A stretch of DNA of 14,582 nt from Bacteroidales bacterium (GCA_004556745.1 SFFY01000053.1:1-14582), one strand, 5' to 3'; positions 7,410-13,918 are shown, numbered from the stretch's first letter. Notes: generated from the sequence alone by a model not told the origin. Translations and numbers: made by a program.

Positions 7410-8300
7410 ATGGAAAAATCAAGTTTCTTCAACAGCGTTTCGCACGATCGCACGTACAAAGCGGAGGATTGGGCGGAATACTTCGCTTCGTTCATCGGGA
7501 ACGGCGTTTTCCCCGTCCCTTCGACGGGGCTTCAAGTCGTCGCAAACGACGGAATGAAGCTGAACGTCAAAACGGGCAAAGCGTGGATCAACGGTTACTT
7601 CTACTTCAACACGGGCGATCTTGCCGTCGAGCTTGACACGGCGGACGGACAGTTGAACCGCATTGATCGCGTTGTCGTCCGCTGGGATTTGACAAACCGC
7701 GTTATGTCGGTGAAGGTCAAATCTTCTTCGTTCAGCGCGTCCCCTACCGCGCCCGCATTACAGAGGGACGCGGACGTTTACGAGCTTGCGCTGGCGGACA
7801 TCTACGTGGGCGCGGGCGTAACAGCAATCACGCAAAGCAAGATCACGGATCAACGCTTGAACACGTCGCTTTGCGGCGTTGTTGCCGCCGTCGTTCAGCA
7901 GATCGACACGGCGGCTTTTAACGCACAGCTTCAAGCGTGGTTCGCTGAATATCAATCCCTTTCGGCGGCGGAGTACAACACGCTTGTTTCGTATATGAAT
8001 TCGCTGAAATTGCAGGGTAACACGCAGTACGAAGCGTTCGAGCAACACATGGCGGATTTTGAAACACAGGCGGCGGCGGACTTCAACGCATGGTTTAACG
8101 GCTTGCAAAACGTCCTTGACGATAACGCGGCAACAAATCTTCTGAATATCACGAACGCGCTTGACGCGCGCGTGGATATGCTGGAAGCGGTGCTTTTCAA
8201 TGACATTACGACAAATCCGTTCTTGATCCTCTTCGATGATCTCGACGGCGTAACGTCTACGGGCATTTGGAACGAGAGTTTGCAGAGGATCGAATGCTGA
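7410..8300 (+). CDS. Baseplate / tail fibre protein (receptor-binding apparatus)
   Basis: The 296-residue protein starts at ATG 7410 with AAGGAGGG at 7393-7400. Residues about 1-150 are beta-rich. They carry SFFNSVSHDRTYKAEDWAEY and the pattern VKTGKAWINGYFYFN, then LNRIDRVVVRWDLTNR and ITDQRLN. This domain is seen in the N-terminal part of many Gram-positive phage baseplate upper / fibre proteins. Residues about 155-265 are helical (QIDTAAFNAQLQAWFAEY and following), likely a trimeric coiled stalk. There is no recognisable enzymatic motif. It lies between the Tal-like protein and the DGR, so it probably anchors or supports the receptor-binding complex. The family call comes from motif resemblance plus context. 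Confidence 0.75.
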   Translation: MEKSSFFNSVSHDRTYKAEDWAEYFASFIGNGVFPVPSTGLQVVANDGMKLNVKTGKAWINGYFYFNTGDLAVELDTADGQLNRIDRVVVRWDLTNRVMSVKVKSSSFSASPTAPALQRDADVYELALADIYVGAGVTAITQSKITDQRLNTSLCGVVAAVVQQIDTAAFNAQLQAWFAEYQSLSAAEYNTLVSYMNSLKLQGNTQYEAFEQHMADFETQAAADFNAWFNGLQNVLDDNAATNLLNITNALDARVDMLEAVLFNDITTNPFLILFDDLDGVTSTGIWNESLQRIEC

Positions 8301-8680
8301 CGCGGTACGCTTGCACGGCGGCGGAATTGTCGTGCGTGATCGGAAACATCTTCGCGGAGCTTTCCCCGCCATGCGCGGCTTGCGGCGCGGAGGTATTACA
8401 GATCACAGGAACAACGGTTACAGGGAACGCGGCAACGCTGACCGTTACCGAAGCGGGCTTCGATTTCGACGGGTGCGCCGACGATACCGCTATGATCGAG
8501 CGAATGCGGAAAGGACGGTGCATATATGCAAAGACCGGAGCGGGAGCGGAAAGAACCAACGGAATTCAACGTGATTGTGAAAGCGAAAGACCTTGTAAAG
8601 CACACCTTCACGATCACGAATTCGACGGAGCGCTACCCGAAGAAATACCGCTTCACGCTTGTAAACAGGATACAGGATAA
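8294..8680 (+). CDS. Small protein of unknown function overlapping avd
   Basis: The start is ATG 8294, overlapping the previous stop by 7 bases, with AGAGGA at 8284-8289; the product would be 128 residues. I do not recognise it. Residues 1-75 look like a real protein: MLTRYACTAAELSCVIGNIF, then cysteines in ELSPPCAACGAEVL and a strand-like repeat of T/V (GTTVTGNAATLTV), ending FDFDGCADD. From about residue 78 on, the sequence becomes a compositionally odd shadow of avd, and the frame overlaps avd by 155 bases. Perhaps only the first part is ancestral and the DGR cassette joined here, replacing the natural 3' end. Position after the fibre gene suggests a tail-tip accessory role. It could also be a non-functional remnant. 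Confidence 0.5.
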   Translation: MLTRYACTAAELSCVIGNIFAELSPPCAACGAEVLQITGTTVTGNAATLTVTEAGFDFDGCADDTAMIERMRKGRCIYAKTGAGAERTNGIQRDCESERPCKAHLHDHEFDGALPEEIPLHACKQDTG

Positions 8681-8930
8681 AGCGGTGGACATTTACGAAT
8701 GCGTCCTTGAAGCGAACGAATTAGACCTTCGGGACGCGCAGGAATACAGACAACGGCAGAAGCTACAAGCAAAGGCGCTGACCTATTGCAAGGAGCTTCT
8801 ATTTTTCATAGAGCTTTCGCAGGAAATGGGCTTTATTTCTATGAGCAGTTGCGAATATTGGTCAAAACTTGCGCTTGAAGTGAAGTACATGACGACCGCG
8901 TGGAAGAAGCGGGACAAAACGAGAGCTTGA
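8526..8930 (+). CDS. avd: DGR accessory variability protein Avd
   Basis: The 134-residue basic protein starts at ATG 8526, with AAGGA at 8511-8515. It matches the Avd / four-helix-bundle (23S rRNA intervening-sequence-protein-like) family. It begins with NVIVKAKDLVKHTFTIT, then YPKKYRFTLVNRIQDKAVDI and ECVLEANEL. A third helix with RQRQKLQAKALTYCKELLFF follows, and it ends with SCEYWSKLALEVKYMTTAWKK. In studied DGRs, Avd forms a positively charged pentameric barrel. It binds both the RT and the TR-containing RNA and is required for template-primed cDNA synthesis. Its length (about 125-135) is standard. The stop is 24 bases before TR, as in other DGRs. A cluster of Arg/Lys residues at the N-terminus (MQRPERERK) is slightly longer than usual; a later start cannot be excluded. 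Confidence 0.92.
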   Translation: MQRPERERKEPTEFNVIVKAKDLVKHTFTITNSTERYPKKYRFTLVNRIQDKAVDIYECVLEANELDLRDAQEYRQRQKLQAKALTYCKELLFFIELSQEMGFISMSSCEYWSKLALEVKYMTTAWKKRDKTRA

Positions 8931-9226
8931 AAAACGTTCGGGGTACATCTTGATACGCCTAATTCGTCGAACGCCAACAACGTCCGCAACGTCAATTCGG
9001 ACGGCTCTTTGAACAACAACAACGCGTACAACGGCAACAATGGCGTTCGCCCGCTTCGGTGGACTATGTGAACGAGTAGGCACAGCCGAAAGCAGAATAC
9101 CACCATCAAAGGAAGGTGTATCCCGTCGCCGCTATCCACGGCGGGGACGAATACAGGATCGCCGATACCGGAGCATACCGCCTTCCGGCGGCTGGCAAAG
9201 GTTATAAACAGCGAGGATTTTTTATT
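8931..9226 (+). ncRNA. TR-containing template RNA and spacer region
   Basis: This 296-base stretch between avd and the RT gene is non-coding. It holds TR at 8955-9056 and then a 170-base spacer. In the Bordetella element the RNA template includes TR plus a downstream spacer that binds RT-Avd and primes cDNA synthesis. Here the spacer contains hairpins that could play that role: CGCCG (9127-9131) with CGGCG (9139-9143), extended by TCCC/GGGA, and CCGCC (9178-9182) with GGCGG (9187-9191). RNA ends are not visible; the RNA may simply be processed from the long late transcript. Confidence 0.7.
8955..9056 (+). repeat. DGR template repeat (TR)
   Basis: The 102-bp TR aligns gap-free with VR (offset 1987). 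It carries 29 adenines. Read in the target's frame it has 13 AAC/AAT codons among 34 codons; AAY can mutate at both adenines without ever giving a stop codon. It differs from VR at nine sites (8961, 8971, 8976, 8977, 8988, 8994, 9018, 9037, 9040), all adenines. Its last 16 bases (9041-9056) contain no adenine and match VR exactly. Confidence 0.97.
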
Positions 9227-10282
9227 ATGACAGACTTTGAAAAGATACACAGTTTTGAAAGCCTATACAATGCCTACCGAAAGGCGCGGCAAGGCAAAAG
9301 GTGGAAAGGAGCGGCGGCAAAGTTTGAAGTTAATCTTCTTGAAGCGCTGAACCTATTAAGCGCGCAGATCAGAACGAAGCGCTATACCATGTCCCCGTAT
9401 AACACGTTCGAGGTATACGAACCGAAGCGCCGCGTGGTTATGTCGAACAGCTACAAAGACAAGGTTGTTCAACATTCGCTTTGCGATAATGTGCTTGAAC
9501 CGATTTTGACACGATCGTTCATTCGCGATAACTACGCGTCGCAGGTGGGGAAAGGTACGCATTATGGGTTAGACAGGCTTCAAGAGTTCATGCGGAGGTT
9601 TTACAGAAAGAACGGAATTGACGGCTGGATACTGAAAGGAGATATTTCAAAGTATTTCTATTCGATCCGGCACGACGTTTTGAAAACCTTAATCCGCGAG
9701 AAGATAACCGATCCGGACGTTTTGCGGCTTGTCGATCTTATCATCGACAGCACCGAAGGCAACGTCGGAATACCGATCGGCAATCAAACTTCACAGCTTT
9801 TCGCCCTTCTCTACCTTGACGGGCTGGATCACTTCGTAAAGGAAAAGCTGGGTATCAAATATTACGGGCGCTATATGGACGACTTCTTTTTGATCCATCA
9901 CGACAAAGCATATTTGCAGGAGTGCCGGAAGCAGATTGAAGCGTTCGTACAGGCGCGCGGGCTTTCGCTGAATGCGAAAACAAATATCTTTCCCTTAAAA
10001 CACGGCGTTGATTTCTTGGGCTTTCATACATACTTGACCGAAAGCGGCGCGGTGATCCGCAAGGTGCGCCGCAGGAGCAAAAACAATATGAAGCGGAAGT
10101 TGAAGAAATTAGCCGCCCTTCAAGCGGCGGGACGGATCGACGCAAAGACCGTTGAACAATCCTATCAAAGCTGGAGAGGACACGCCGAAAAGGGAAACAG
10201 TTATCACTTGATCCGGCGGACGGATCATTATTACAACAGCTTAATGAAATCAAAGGAGGCGGCACAATGTCAAAAACATTAG
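9227..10282 (+). CDS. DGR-type reverse transcriptase
   Basis: The 351-residue enzyme copies TR RNA into adenine-mutated cDNA. The start chosen is ATG 9227 (MTDFEKIHSFESLYNAYRKA), the usual N-terminus of gut DGR reverse transcriptases, with GAGGA at 9213-9217. A GTG at 9116 would extend it by 37 residues but would run through the spacer RNA. Motifs seen in order: basic N-terminal region (QGKRWKGAAAKFE); SNSYKDKVVQHSLCDNVLEP; LKGDISKYFYSI with catalytic Asp139; GIPIGNQTSQ at 181-190, the DGR form of RT motif 4; and YMDD at 216-219 with the paired catalytic aspartates. Then come FLGFHTYL and a basic thumb-like C-terminus (RRRSKNNMKRKLKKL). All catalytic residues are intact. It overlaps the target gene by 16 bases, suggesting translational coupling. 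Confidence 0.97.
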   Translation: MTDFEKIHSFESLYNAYRKARQGKRWKGAAAKFEVNLLEALNLLSAQIRTKRYTMSPYNTFEVYEPKRRVVMSNSYKDKVVQHSLCDNVLEPILTRSFIRDNYASQVGKGTHYGLDRLQEFMRRFYRKNGIDGWILKGDISKYFYSIRHDVLKTLIREKITDPDVLRLVDLIIDSTEGNVGIPIGNQTSQLFALLYLDGLDHFVKEKLGIKYYGRYMDDFFLIHHDKAYLQECRKQIEAFVQARGLSLNAKTNIFPLKHGVDFLGFHTYLTESGAVIRKVRRRSKNNMKRKLKKLAALQAAGRIDAKTVEQSYQSWRGHAEKGNSYHLIRRTDHYYNSLMKSKEAAQCQKH

Positions 10283-12006
10283 GCAGTTTGTCGGTGGGCG
10301 CGAAGATTGAAGTTCCGGTTCTTTCGGCGTATCAATCGCGCTTCGGATCAAAGATCGTTTTCAAGATCGCCGACAAGAACCACAGCGGCTACCCGTCGAA
10401 TTCCGTAACGCTGATTACGGAAAAGATCATTCAGAACATGGCTTCCGACGCGAAAGAGCCGAGCAACAGCAACAGCGACCGCAAGAATTACGGAAATAAC
10501 CGACATATCTATTCAAACCTTCTGCAATGGCTGAACAGTAACGCGGCGGCGGGCGCATGGTACAGCGCAAAGCACAGCGCGGATCAAGCGCCGACGACGA
10601 AGAACACGCACGTAACGTATAATCCGTACACTTCGTGGGCGGGCTTCCTTGCAATGCTTGATCCGAAGTTTGTTGCGGAGCTTATGGAAACAACGCTGAC
10701 CGTTGTTAAATCTTCGACCGACGGCGGCAGTTACGAAACCTTCAAGGCGAAAATGTTTCTTGCGTCCACCACCGAAGTGGGGCTTGCGAATGAAAACAAT
10801 ATCGCGGAAGGATCGCTTCTTGCGCTATTCAGCAACGACGCTTCCCGCGTCGCTTATCCTACGGCGCAATGCGTGAACAACGCCGACGGTTACACGAACA
10901 GCGGCTTTGCAACGTCAAAGGGCTGGTATTGGTGGCTTCGGACGCCTTATTCGTCGAGCGCCCGCAACGTCCGCTACGTCCATTCGGACGGCTCTTTGAA
11001 CAACTACAACGCGTACAACGGCAGCAGTGGCGTTCGCCCGCTTTGTAATCTATCATCTTCAATCTTGGTATCTGATACCACAAACGCAGATGGTAATTAC
11101 GAAATTATCTACAATAGCGCGCCTTCCGCGCCTTCCGGTATCACCGCGCCCGCACAGGCATACAGCGGACAGAATATCGAAGTATCTTGCGCGGCGGCGA
11201 CCGATCCGGACGGCGACGCGCTGACATACTGTTTTGAACGTTCCTACAACAGCGGCGCATGGACGGAAGTTCAGAATTCCGCCGCAACAACGTTTACGGA
11301 AGCAGTTTCGACCGCGTGGAACACGCTAAAATACCGCGTCCGTGCGAAGGACAGCTATGGCAATTATTCCGCATACACCACAAGCGGCGATATTGCCGTA
11401 ATCCATAACCAGCCGCCCGTGATTTCCGGCAGTAACGCCGATCTTGGCACGAAGCGCGGGGATTTCACCTATCAATACAGCGTAACAGATCCGGACGGCG
11501 ACACGGTGAACGTTGTTGAAAAGATCGACGGAAAGACAATCGCGGCGAAGAACGCAATCACGCTGGGCGCAACGCAGACGCTTTCCGTTTCCGGAAATAC
11601 CTTCACGGCGCTTACGAACGCCCAGCACACGATCACAATTACGGCGACCGACAGCGCGGGGAATAGCGCCGTCCGGACGCTGACGTTCACAAAGTCGATT
11701 GCGGGCTTCGTTATCACGCTTTCAGCGCCGCTGGAAGCCAACAGCCAGCCGACACGCGCGAATATCAAGGTAACGCGAGATATTCCGGCGGGCGGCACGT
11801 TCAAGGTTGAAGTTACGAATAATCCGTTTGACGCTTCCCCCGTTTGGGAAGATTGCACGAACGCGGTTGTTCAAGGCGTTGCACACGTTTTCACAAATAA
11901 GATCAACACGGCGGCACAGTACGGAATGAATATCCGCGTAACCGTCCAGCGCGGCGACGCGCTGACCGCTTGCTGGGTATCGGGGATCGGGGGGAATTTT
12001 GAATGA
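10267..12006 (+). CDS. DGR target: variable CLec-like tail protein with Ig-like domains
   Basis: The 579-residue protein starts at ATG 10267 with GGAGG at 10255-10259. The N-terminal about 265 residues look like a DUF6273 / C-type-lectin-like fold: GSLSVGAKIEVPVL at the start, MFLASTTEVGLANEN in the middle, then GWYWWLRTP leading into VR. VR encodes residues 226-259 and ends GVRPLCNLSSSILV, a typical close of such domains. Codons changed from TR asparagines give Tyr228, Ser231, Arg233, Tyr237, His239, Tyr247, Ser253 and Ser254. Residues about 285-480 hold two Ig/Fn3-like beta domains, each with DPDGD (residues 313-317 and 408-412), perhaps calcium-binding. A third beta domain ends the protein. 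VR is internal rather than C-terminal. It probably sits at the tail tip and binds host receptors, with DGR action changing specificity. No signal peptide is seen. Confidence 0.93.
   Translation: MSKTLGSLSVGAKIEVPVLSAYQSRFGSKIVFKIADKNHSGYPSNSVTLITEKIIQNMASDAKEPSNSNSDRKNYGNNRHIYSNLLQWLNSNAAAGAWYSAKHSADQAPTTKNTHVTYNPYTSWAGFLAMLDPKFVAELMETTLTVVKSSTDGGSYETFKAKMFLASTTEVGLANENNIAEGSLLALFSNDASRVAYPTAQCVNNADGYTNSGFATSKGWYWWLRTPYSSSARNVRYVHSDGSLNNYNAYNGSSGVRPLCNLSSSILVSDTTNADGNYEIIYNSAPSAPSGITAPAQAYSGQNIEVSCAAATDPDGDALTYCFERSYNSGAWTEVQNSAATTFTEAVSTAWNTLKYRVRAKDSYGNYSAYTTSGDIAVIHNQPPVISGSNADLGTKRGDFTYQYSVTDPDGDTVNVVEKIDGKTIAAKNAITLGATQTLSVSGNTFTALTNAQHTITITATDSAGNSAVRTLTFTKSIAGFVITLSAPLEANSQPTRANIKVTRDIPAGGTFKVEVTNNPFDASPVWEDCTNAVVQGVAHVFTNKINTAAQYGMNIRVTVQRGDALTACWVSGIGGNFE
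10942..11043 (+). repeat. DGR variable repeat (VR)
   Basis: This is the mutated copy of TR inside the target gene, 102 bp, in frame. All nine differences from TR correspond to TR adenines (A to T three, A to G four, A to C two); the other 20 adenines and all 73 non-adenines are unchanged. The adenine-free 3' end (11028-11043) matches the initiation-of-mutagenic-homing zone, and TR and VR diverge right after it. Confidence 0.97.
11066..11080 (+). promoter_or_regulatory. Hairpin/cruciform 22 bp downstream of VR
   Basis: TGGTATC (11066-11072) is the inverse complement of GATACCA (11074-11080) around a single T; realistically it is a 6-bp stem with a 3-nt loop. It lies inside the target reading frame, 22 bp after VR. 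Small hairpins just 3' of the homing site are part of target recognition in the Bordetella DGR. The role here is inferred from position. Confidence 0.6.
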
Positions 12007-12464
12007 GCGTAACACACAAGAAGAGCGAAAAGCAGATTGGCGCGGCAGAGCTTGAAGCCTTGCGCGCTTCGATCGTGGCGGAGGTTGAAGCCGCCCGCGC
12101 CGAAACCGAAGAAAGCATTATTTCGAGTATCCGCAATAACCTTGTTTCCCTTCCGGAGCAAGGCGAAGAGTGGAACGAGAAGAAAAGCTATATCACGGGC
12201 GACGTGGTAACGCTTGACGGCGTGAGCTACACGGCAACGCATTACAGCCGTGGAAAATCCCCTGCTTCAAATCCGGACAAATGGACGCGCACACCGACCG
12301 AAGAGCAGATCGGCGCATGGGCTGACCTTCCGGACGGCGAAGTAATCACGGAGGGAACAAAGGTAACGCACAACGGGAAGAAGTGGGTATGCGTCGCCCA
12401 GCACTTCAAATCTTCCGTCTATTCCCCGCGCGTCAATTCGACGAAGTGGGAAGAGATAACATAA
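12003..12464 (+). CDS. Small tail-associated protein with two CBM5/12-like modules
   Basis: The 153-residue protein overlaps the DGR target's stop by ATGA, so it is likely translationally coupled to it. Residues about 1-45 form a charged helix (SEKQIGAAELEALRASIVAE and following), a possible trimerising or anchoring stalk. Two small beta modules follow. The first (about 57-98) has WNEKKSYITGDVVTLDGVSY and SPASNPDKW. The second (about 108-152) has GTKVTHNGKKWVCVAQH, then KWEEI. The spacing of Trp, GD/GxxV, G-x-x-(Y/W)-x-(A/C) and a closing Trp resembles CBM5/12-type carbohydrate-binding modules found in phage fibres. No enzymatic motif is visible. It could be a fibre tip partner or chaperone of the variable protein. 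Confidence 0.65.
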   Translation: MSVTHKKSEKQIGAAELEALRASIVAEVEAARAETEESIISSIRNNLVSLPEQGEEWNEKKSYITGDVVTLDGVSYTATHYSRGKSPASNPDKWTRTPTEEQIGAWADLPDGEVITEGTKVTHNGKKWVCVAQHFKSSVYSPRVNSTKWEEIT

Positions 12465-12485
12465 CGGCAGGAAGGAGGATCAACG

Positions 12486-12785
12486 ATGGACACTATCACA
12501 ACGGTTCTTTCCATCTTTTCTACCGTATGCGCTATCGTGTTCGGCTATATCGCTTTTGTTCGTAACAGGGACAAGGACAAGGAAAGCAATGTGAAGCACG
12601 ACGCGACCGTTTTAACCGAGATCGGATACATCAAGGCGAACACGGACGAAATCAAGGCGGAGCAGAAGGAACAGCGAAAGACGAATACGGAGTTCGTAAC
12701 GCGCTTGACCGACGTTGAAGCGTCGGCGAAACAGGCACACAAGCGGCTTGACCACATCGAAAAACGAATGGATCAAGCAGAGTAA
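12486..12785 (+). CDS. Membrane-anchored coiled-coil protein (lysis-module accessory)
   Basis: The 99-residue protein begins at ATG 12486 with AAGGAGG at 12472-12478. Residues 4-25 form one hydrophobic helix, followed by an Arg/Lys-rich stretch (RNRDKDKESNVKHD). The rest, about residues 40-97, is a continuous charged helix with heptad-like spacing (EIKAEQKEQRKTNTEF, then RLDHIEKRMDQ). A single N-terminal membrane anchor with a long coiled coil next to the endolysin gene resembles XhlA-like or other small accessory lysis proteins, although classical XhlA has its membrane segment at the C-terminus. I cannot assign a firm family. A strong hairpin follows the stop, before the endolysin start. Confidence 0.65.
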   Translation: MDTITTVLSIFSTVCAIVFGYIAFVRNRDKDKESNVKHDATVLTEIGYIKANTDEIKAEQKEQRKTNTEFVTRLTDVEASAKQAHKRLDHIEKRMDQAE

Positions 12786-12793
12786 CACCAGCG

Positions 12794-12815
12794 GCGGCGG
12801 GGGCTTCCCCGCCGC
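12794..12815 (+). terminator. Terminator-like hairpin before the endolysin gene
   Basis: GCGGCGGGG (12794-12802) pairs perfectly with CCCCGCCGC (12807-12815) over a 4-nt loop, and TTCTTCATT follows. The very stable stem and T-rich 3' flank suit a partial intrinsic terminator or an RNA-stability element between the two genes. The T tract is interrupted, so termination is probably incomplete. The endolysin's AAAGGAGGG (12827-12835) lies just past it. Confidence 0.55.
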
Positions 12816-12842
12816 TTCTTCATTGCAAAGGAGGGTTCAGCA

Positions 12843-13847
12843 ATGAGCAATAGCAAACTTATTTCGTGTACGCTGATTTCGCCGAACAAGAACAGCCCAC
12901 GAAATCACAAGATCGACACGATCACAATTCATTGCGTCGTCGGGCAATGTTCCGCCGAGAGGATCGGCGAAATCTTCAAGCCGACTTCGCGACAGGCAAG
13001 TTCAAACTACGGGATCGGCTACGACGGGCGGATCGGGCTTTACGTCGATGAAGCCGATCGTTCGTGGTGCAGTTCTTCGGCGGCGAACGATAACCGCGCA
13101 ATCACGATCGAGGTTGCAAGCGACACGAAGCACCCATACGCCGTGAATGATAAAGCATACGCGGCGCTTCTTGATCTTGTCGAAGATATTTGCCGCCGGA
13201 ACGGGATCAAAAAGCTGGTATGGAGTACAAGCAAGGACGACCGCGTAAACCACAAGAACGGGTGCAATATGACCGTTCACAGGGATTACGCGAACAAGTC
13301 TTGCCCTGGCGATTATCTGTATAACCGACACGGCGAGATCGCGGCGGAGGTAAACAGGCGGCTGGGCGTTCCGGCAGAGGAACAGAAGCCGGAGCAGAAG
13401 CCGCAGGGCGACGCGAAGAACCTTTACCGCGTCCAGCTTGGAGCGTTTGAGAAGAAGGACAACGCAACAGCGTTCGCGGCGAAGCTGAAAAAGGAAGGCT
13501 TCGATACGTACATCGTGCAGATCGGCAAGTATTACAAGGTTCAAGTGGGCGCGTTCAGCGTCAAGAAGAACGCGGAAGCTATGCTGGAGAAGTTGAAGAA
13601 GGCGGGACACGACGACGCTTTCATTACCTATTCCGGCACGTCCGGCGGGACATCGGCGCGGAAGATCACAACGGGAAGCAAAGTGCGCGTGAAAGCGGGC
13701 GCGAAAACCTATTCCGGCGGAAGCCTTGCTTCCTTCGTCTATTCCCGCGATCACATCGTCAAAGAGCTTTCCGGAAAGCGCGCCGTGATTACCTACGGCG
13801 GAACGGTTGTCGCGGCGGTGAACGTCGATGATCTAACGCTTGTTTAA
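12843..13847 (+). CDS. Endolysin: N-acetylmuramoyl-L-alanine amidase with SPOR domain
   Basis: The 334-residue enzyme starts at ATG 12843 with AAAGGAGGG at 12827-12835. Residues about 1-178 form an Amidase_2 / PGRP-like domain. The zinc ligands are probably His30 (ITIHCVV), His146 (VHRDY) and Cys154 (SCPGDYL); the conserved SNYGIGYDGRIGLYV and ITIEVASD strands are present. It should cut the amide bond between MurNAc and the stem peptide. A linker rich in PEQKPEQKP follows. A SPOR-type domain at about 194-267 has two RNP-like repeats (LYRVQLGAFEKKDNA and YYKVQVGAFSVKKNA); such domains bind glycan. Residues about 272-334 form an SH3-like domain (KITTGSKVRVKAGAKTYSGG). There is no signal peptide, so a holin must release it; a candidate lies downstream. 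Confidence 0.95.
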   Translation: MSNSKLISCTLISPNKNSPRNHKIDTITIHCVVGQCSAERIGEIFKPTSRQASSNYGIGYDGRIGLYVDEADRSWCSSSAANDNRAITIEVASDTKHPYAVNDKAYAALLDLVEDICRRNGIKKLVWSTSKDDRVNHKNGCNMTVHRDYANKSCPGDYLYNRHGEIAAEVNRRLGVPAEEQKPEQKPQGDAKNLYRVQLGAFEKKDNATAFAAKLKKEGFDTYIVQIGKYYKVQVGAFSVKKNAEAMLEKLKKAGHDDAFITYSGTSGGTSARKITTGSKVRVKAGAKTYSGGSLASFVYSRDHIVKELSGKRAVITYGGTVVAAVNVDDLTLV

Positions 13848-13856
13848 CACACGCAC

Positions 13857-13894
13857 AACGCACGGTATGCGTTACACAACGCGCGCCGTGCGTT
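13857..13894 (+). promoter_or_regulatory. Long imperfect hairpin after the endolysin gene
   Basis: AACGCACGG (13857-13865) pairs with CCGTGCGTT (13886-13894), and GCGTT (13869-13873) pairs with AACGC (13878-13882) across an ACAC loop; a 3x3 internal loop (TAT/GCG) separates the two stems. Nothing like a T-run follows (AATTGCGC), so a classical terminator is unlikely. It fills most of the 71-base gap before the next start. Confidence 0.55.
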
Positions 13895-13918
13895 AATTGC
13901 GCTATGAAAGGGGACGCA

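Larger units (their letters stand above)
8526..11080 (+). other. Diversity-generating retroelement (DGR) cassette, complete
   Basis: In order: avd (8526-8930), template repeat TR (8955-9056), structured spacer, DGR-type reverse transcriptase (9227-10282) and the target gene with variable repeat VR (10942-11043), followed by a short hairpin (11066-11080). All components known to be needed for mutagenic retrohoming are present and intact on one strand. The order avd-TR-RT-target differs from the Bordetella phage BPP-1 layout (target-avd-TR-RT). The target is downstream of, and overlaps, the RT gene. Confidence 0.96.

Noticed and set aside
8927..8956. Possible promoter for TR RNA: TTGAAA, 18-nt gap, TGATAC
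   Set aside because: The -10 match is weak and part of it overlaps TR; one such match is expected by chance. Not reported as a feature.
8955..9056. TR read as a coding segment or as a second target gene
   Set aside because: TR is open in the target's frame only because it must template VR; no start codon, SD or flanking lectin-domain sequence surrounds it.
9116..9226. N-terminal extension of the reverse transcriptase from GTG 9116
   Set aside because: ATG 9227 has a better-placed SD and gives the usual DGR RT N-terminus. The extension would translate the spacer hairpins and has no recognisable domain.
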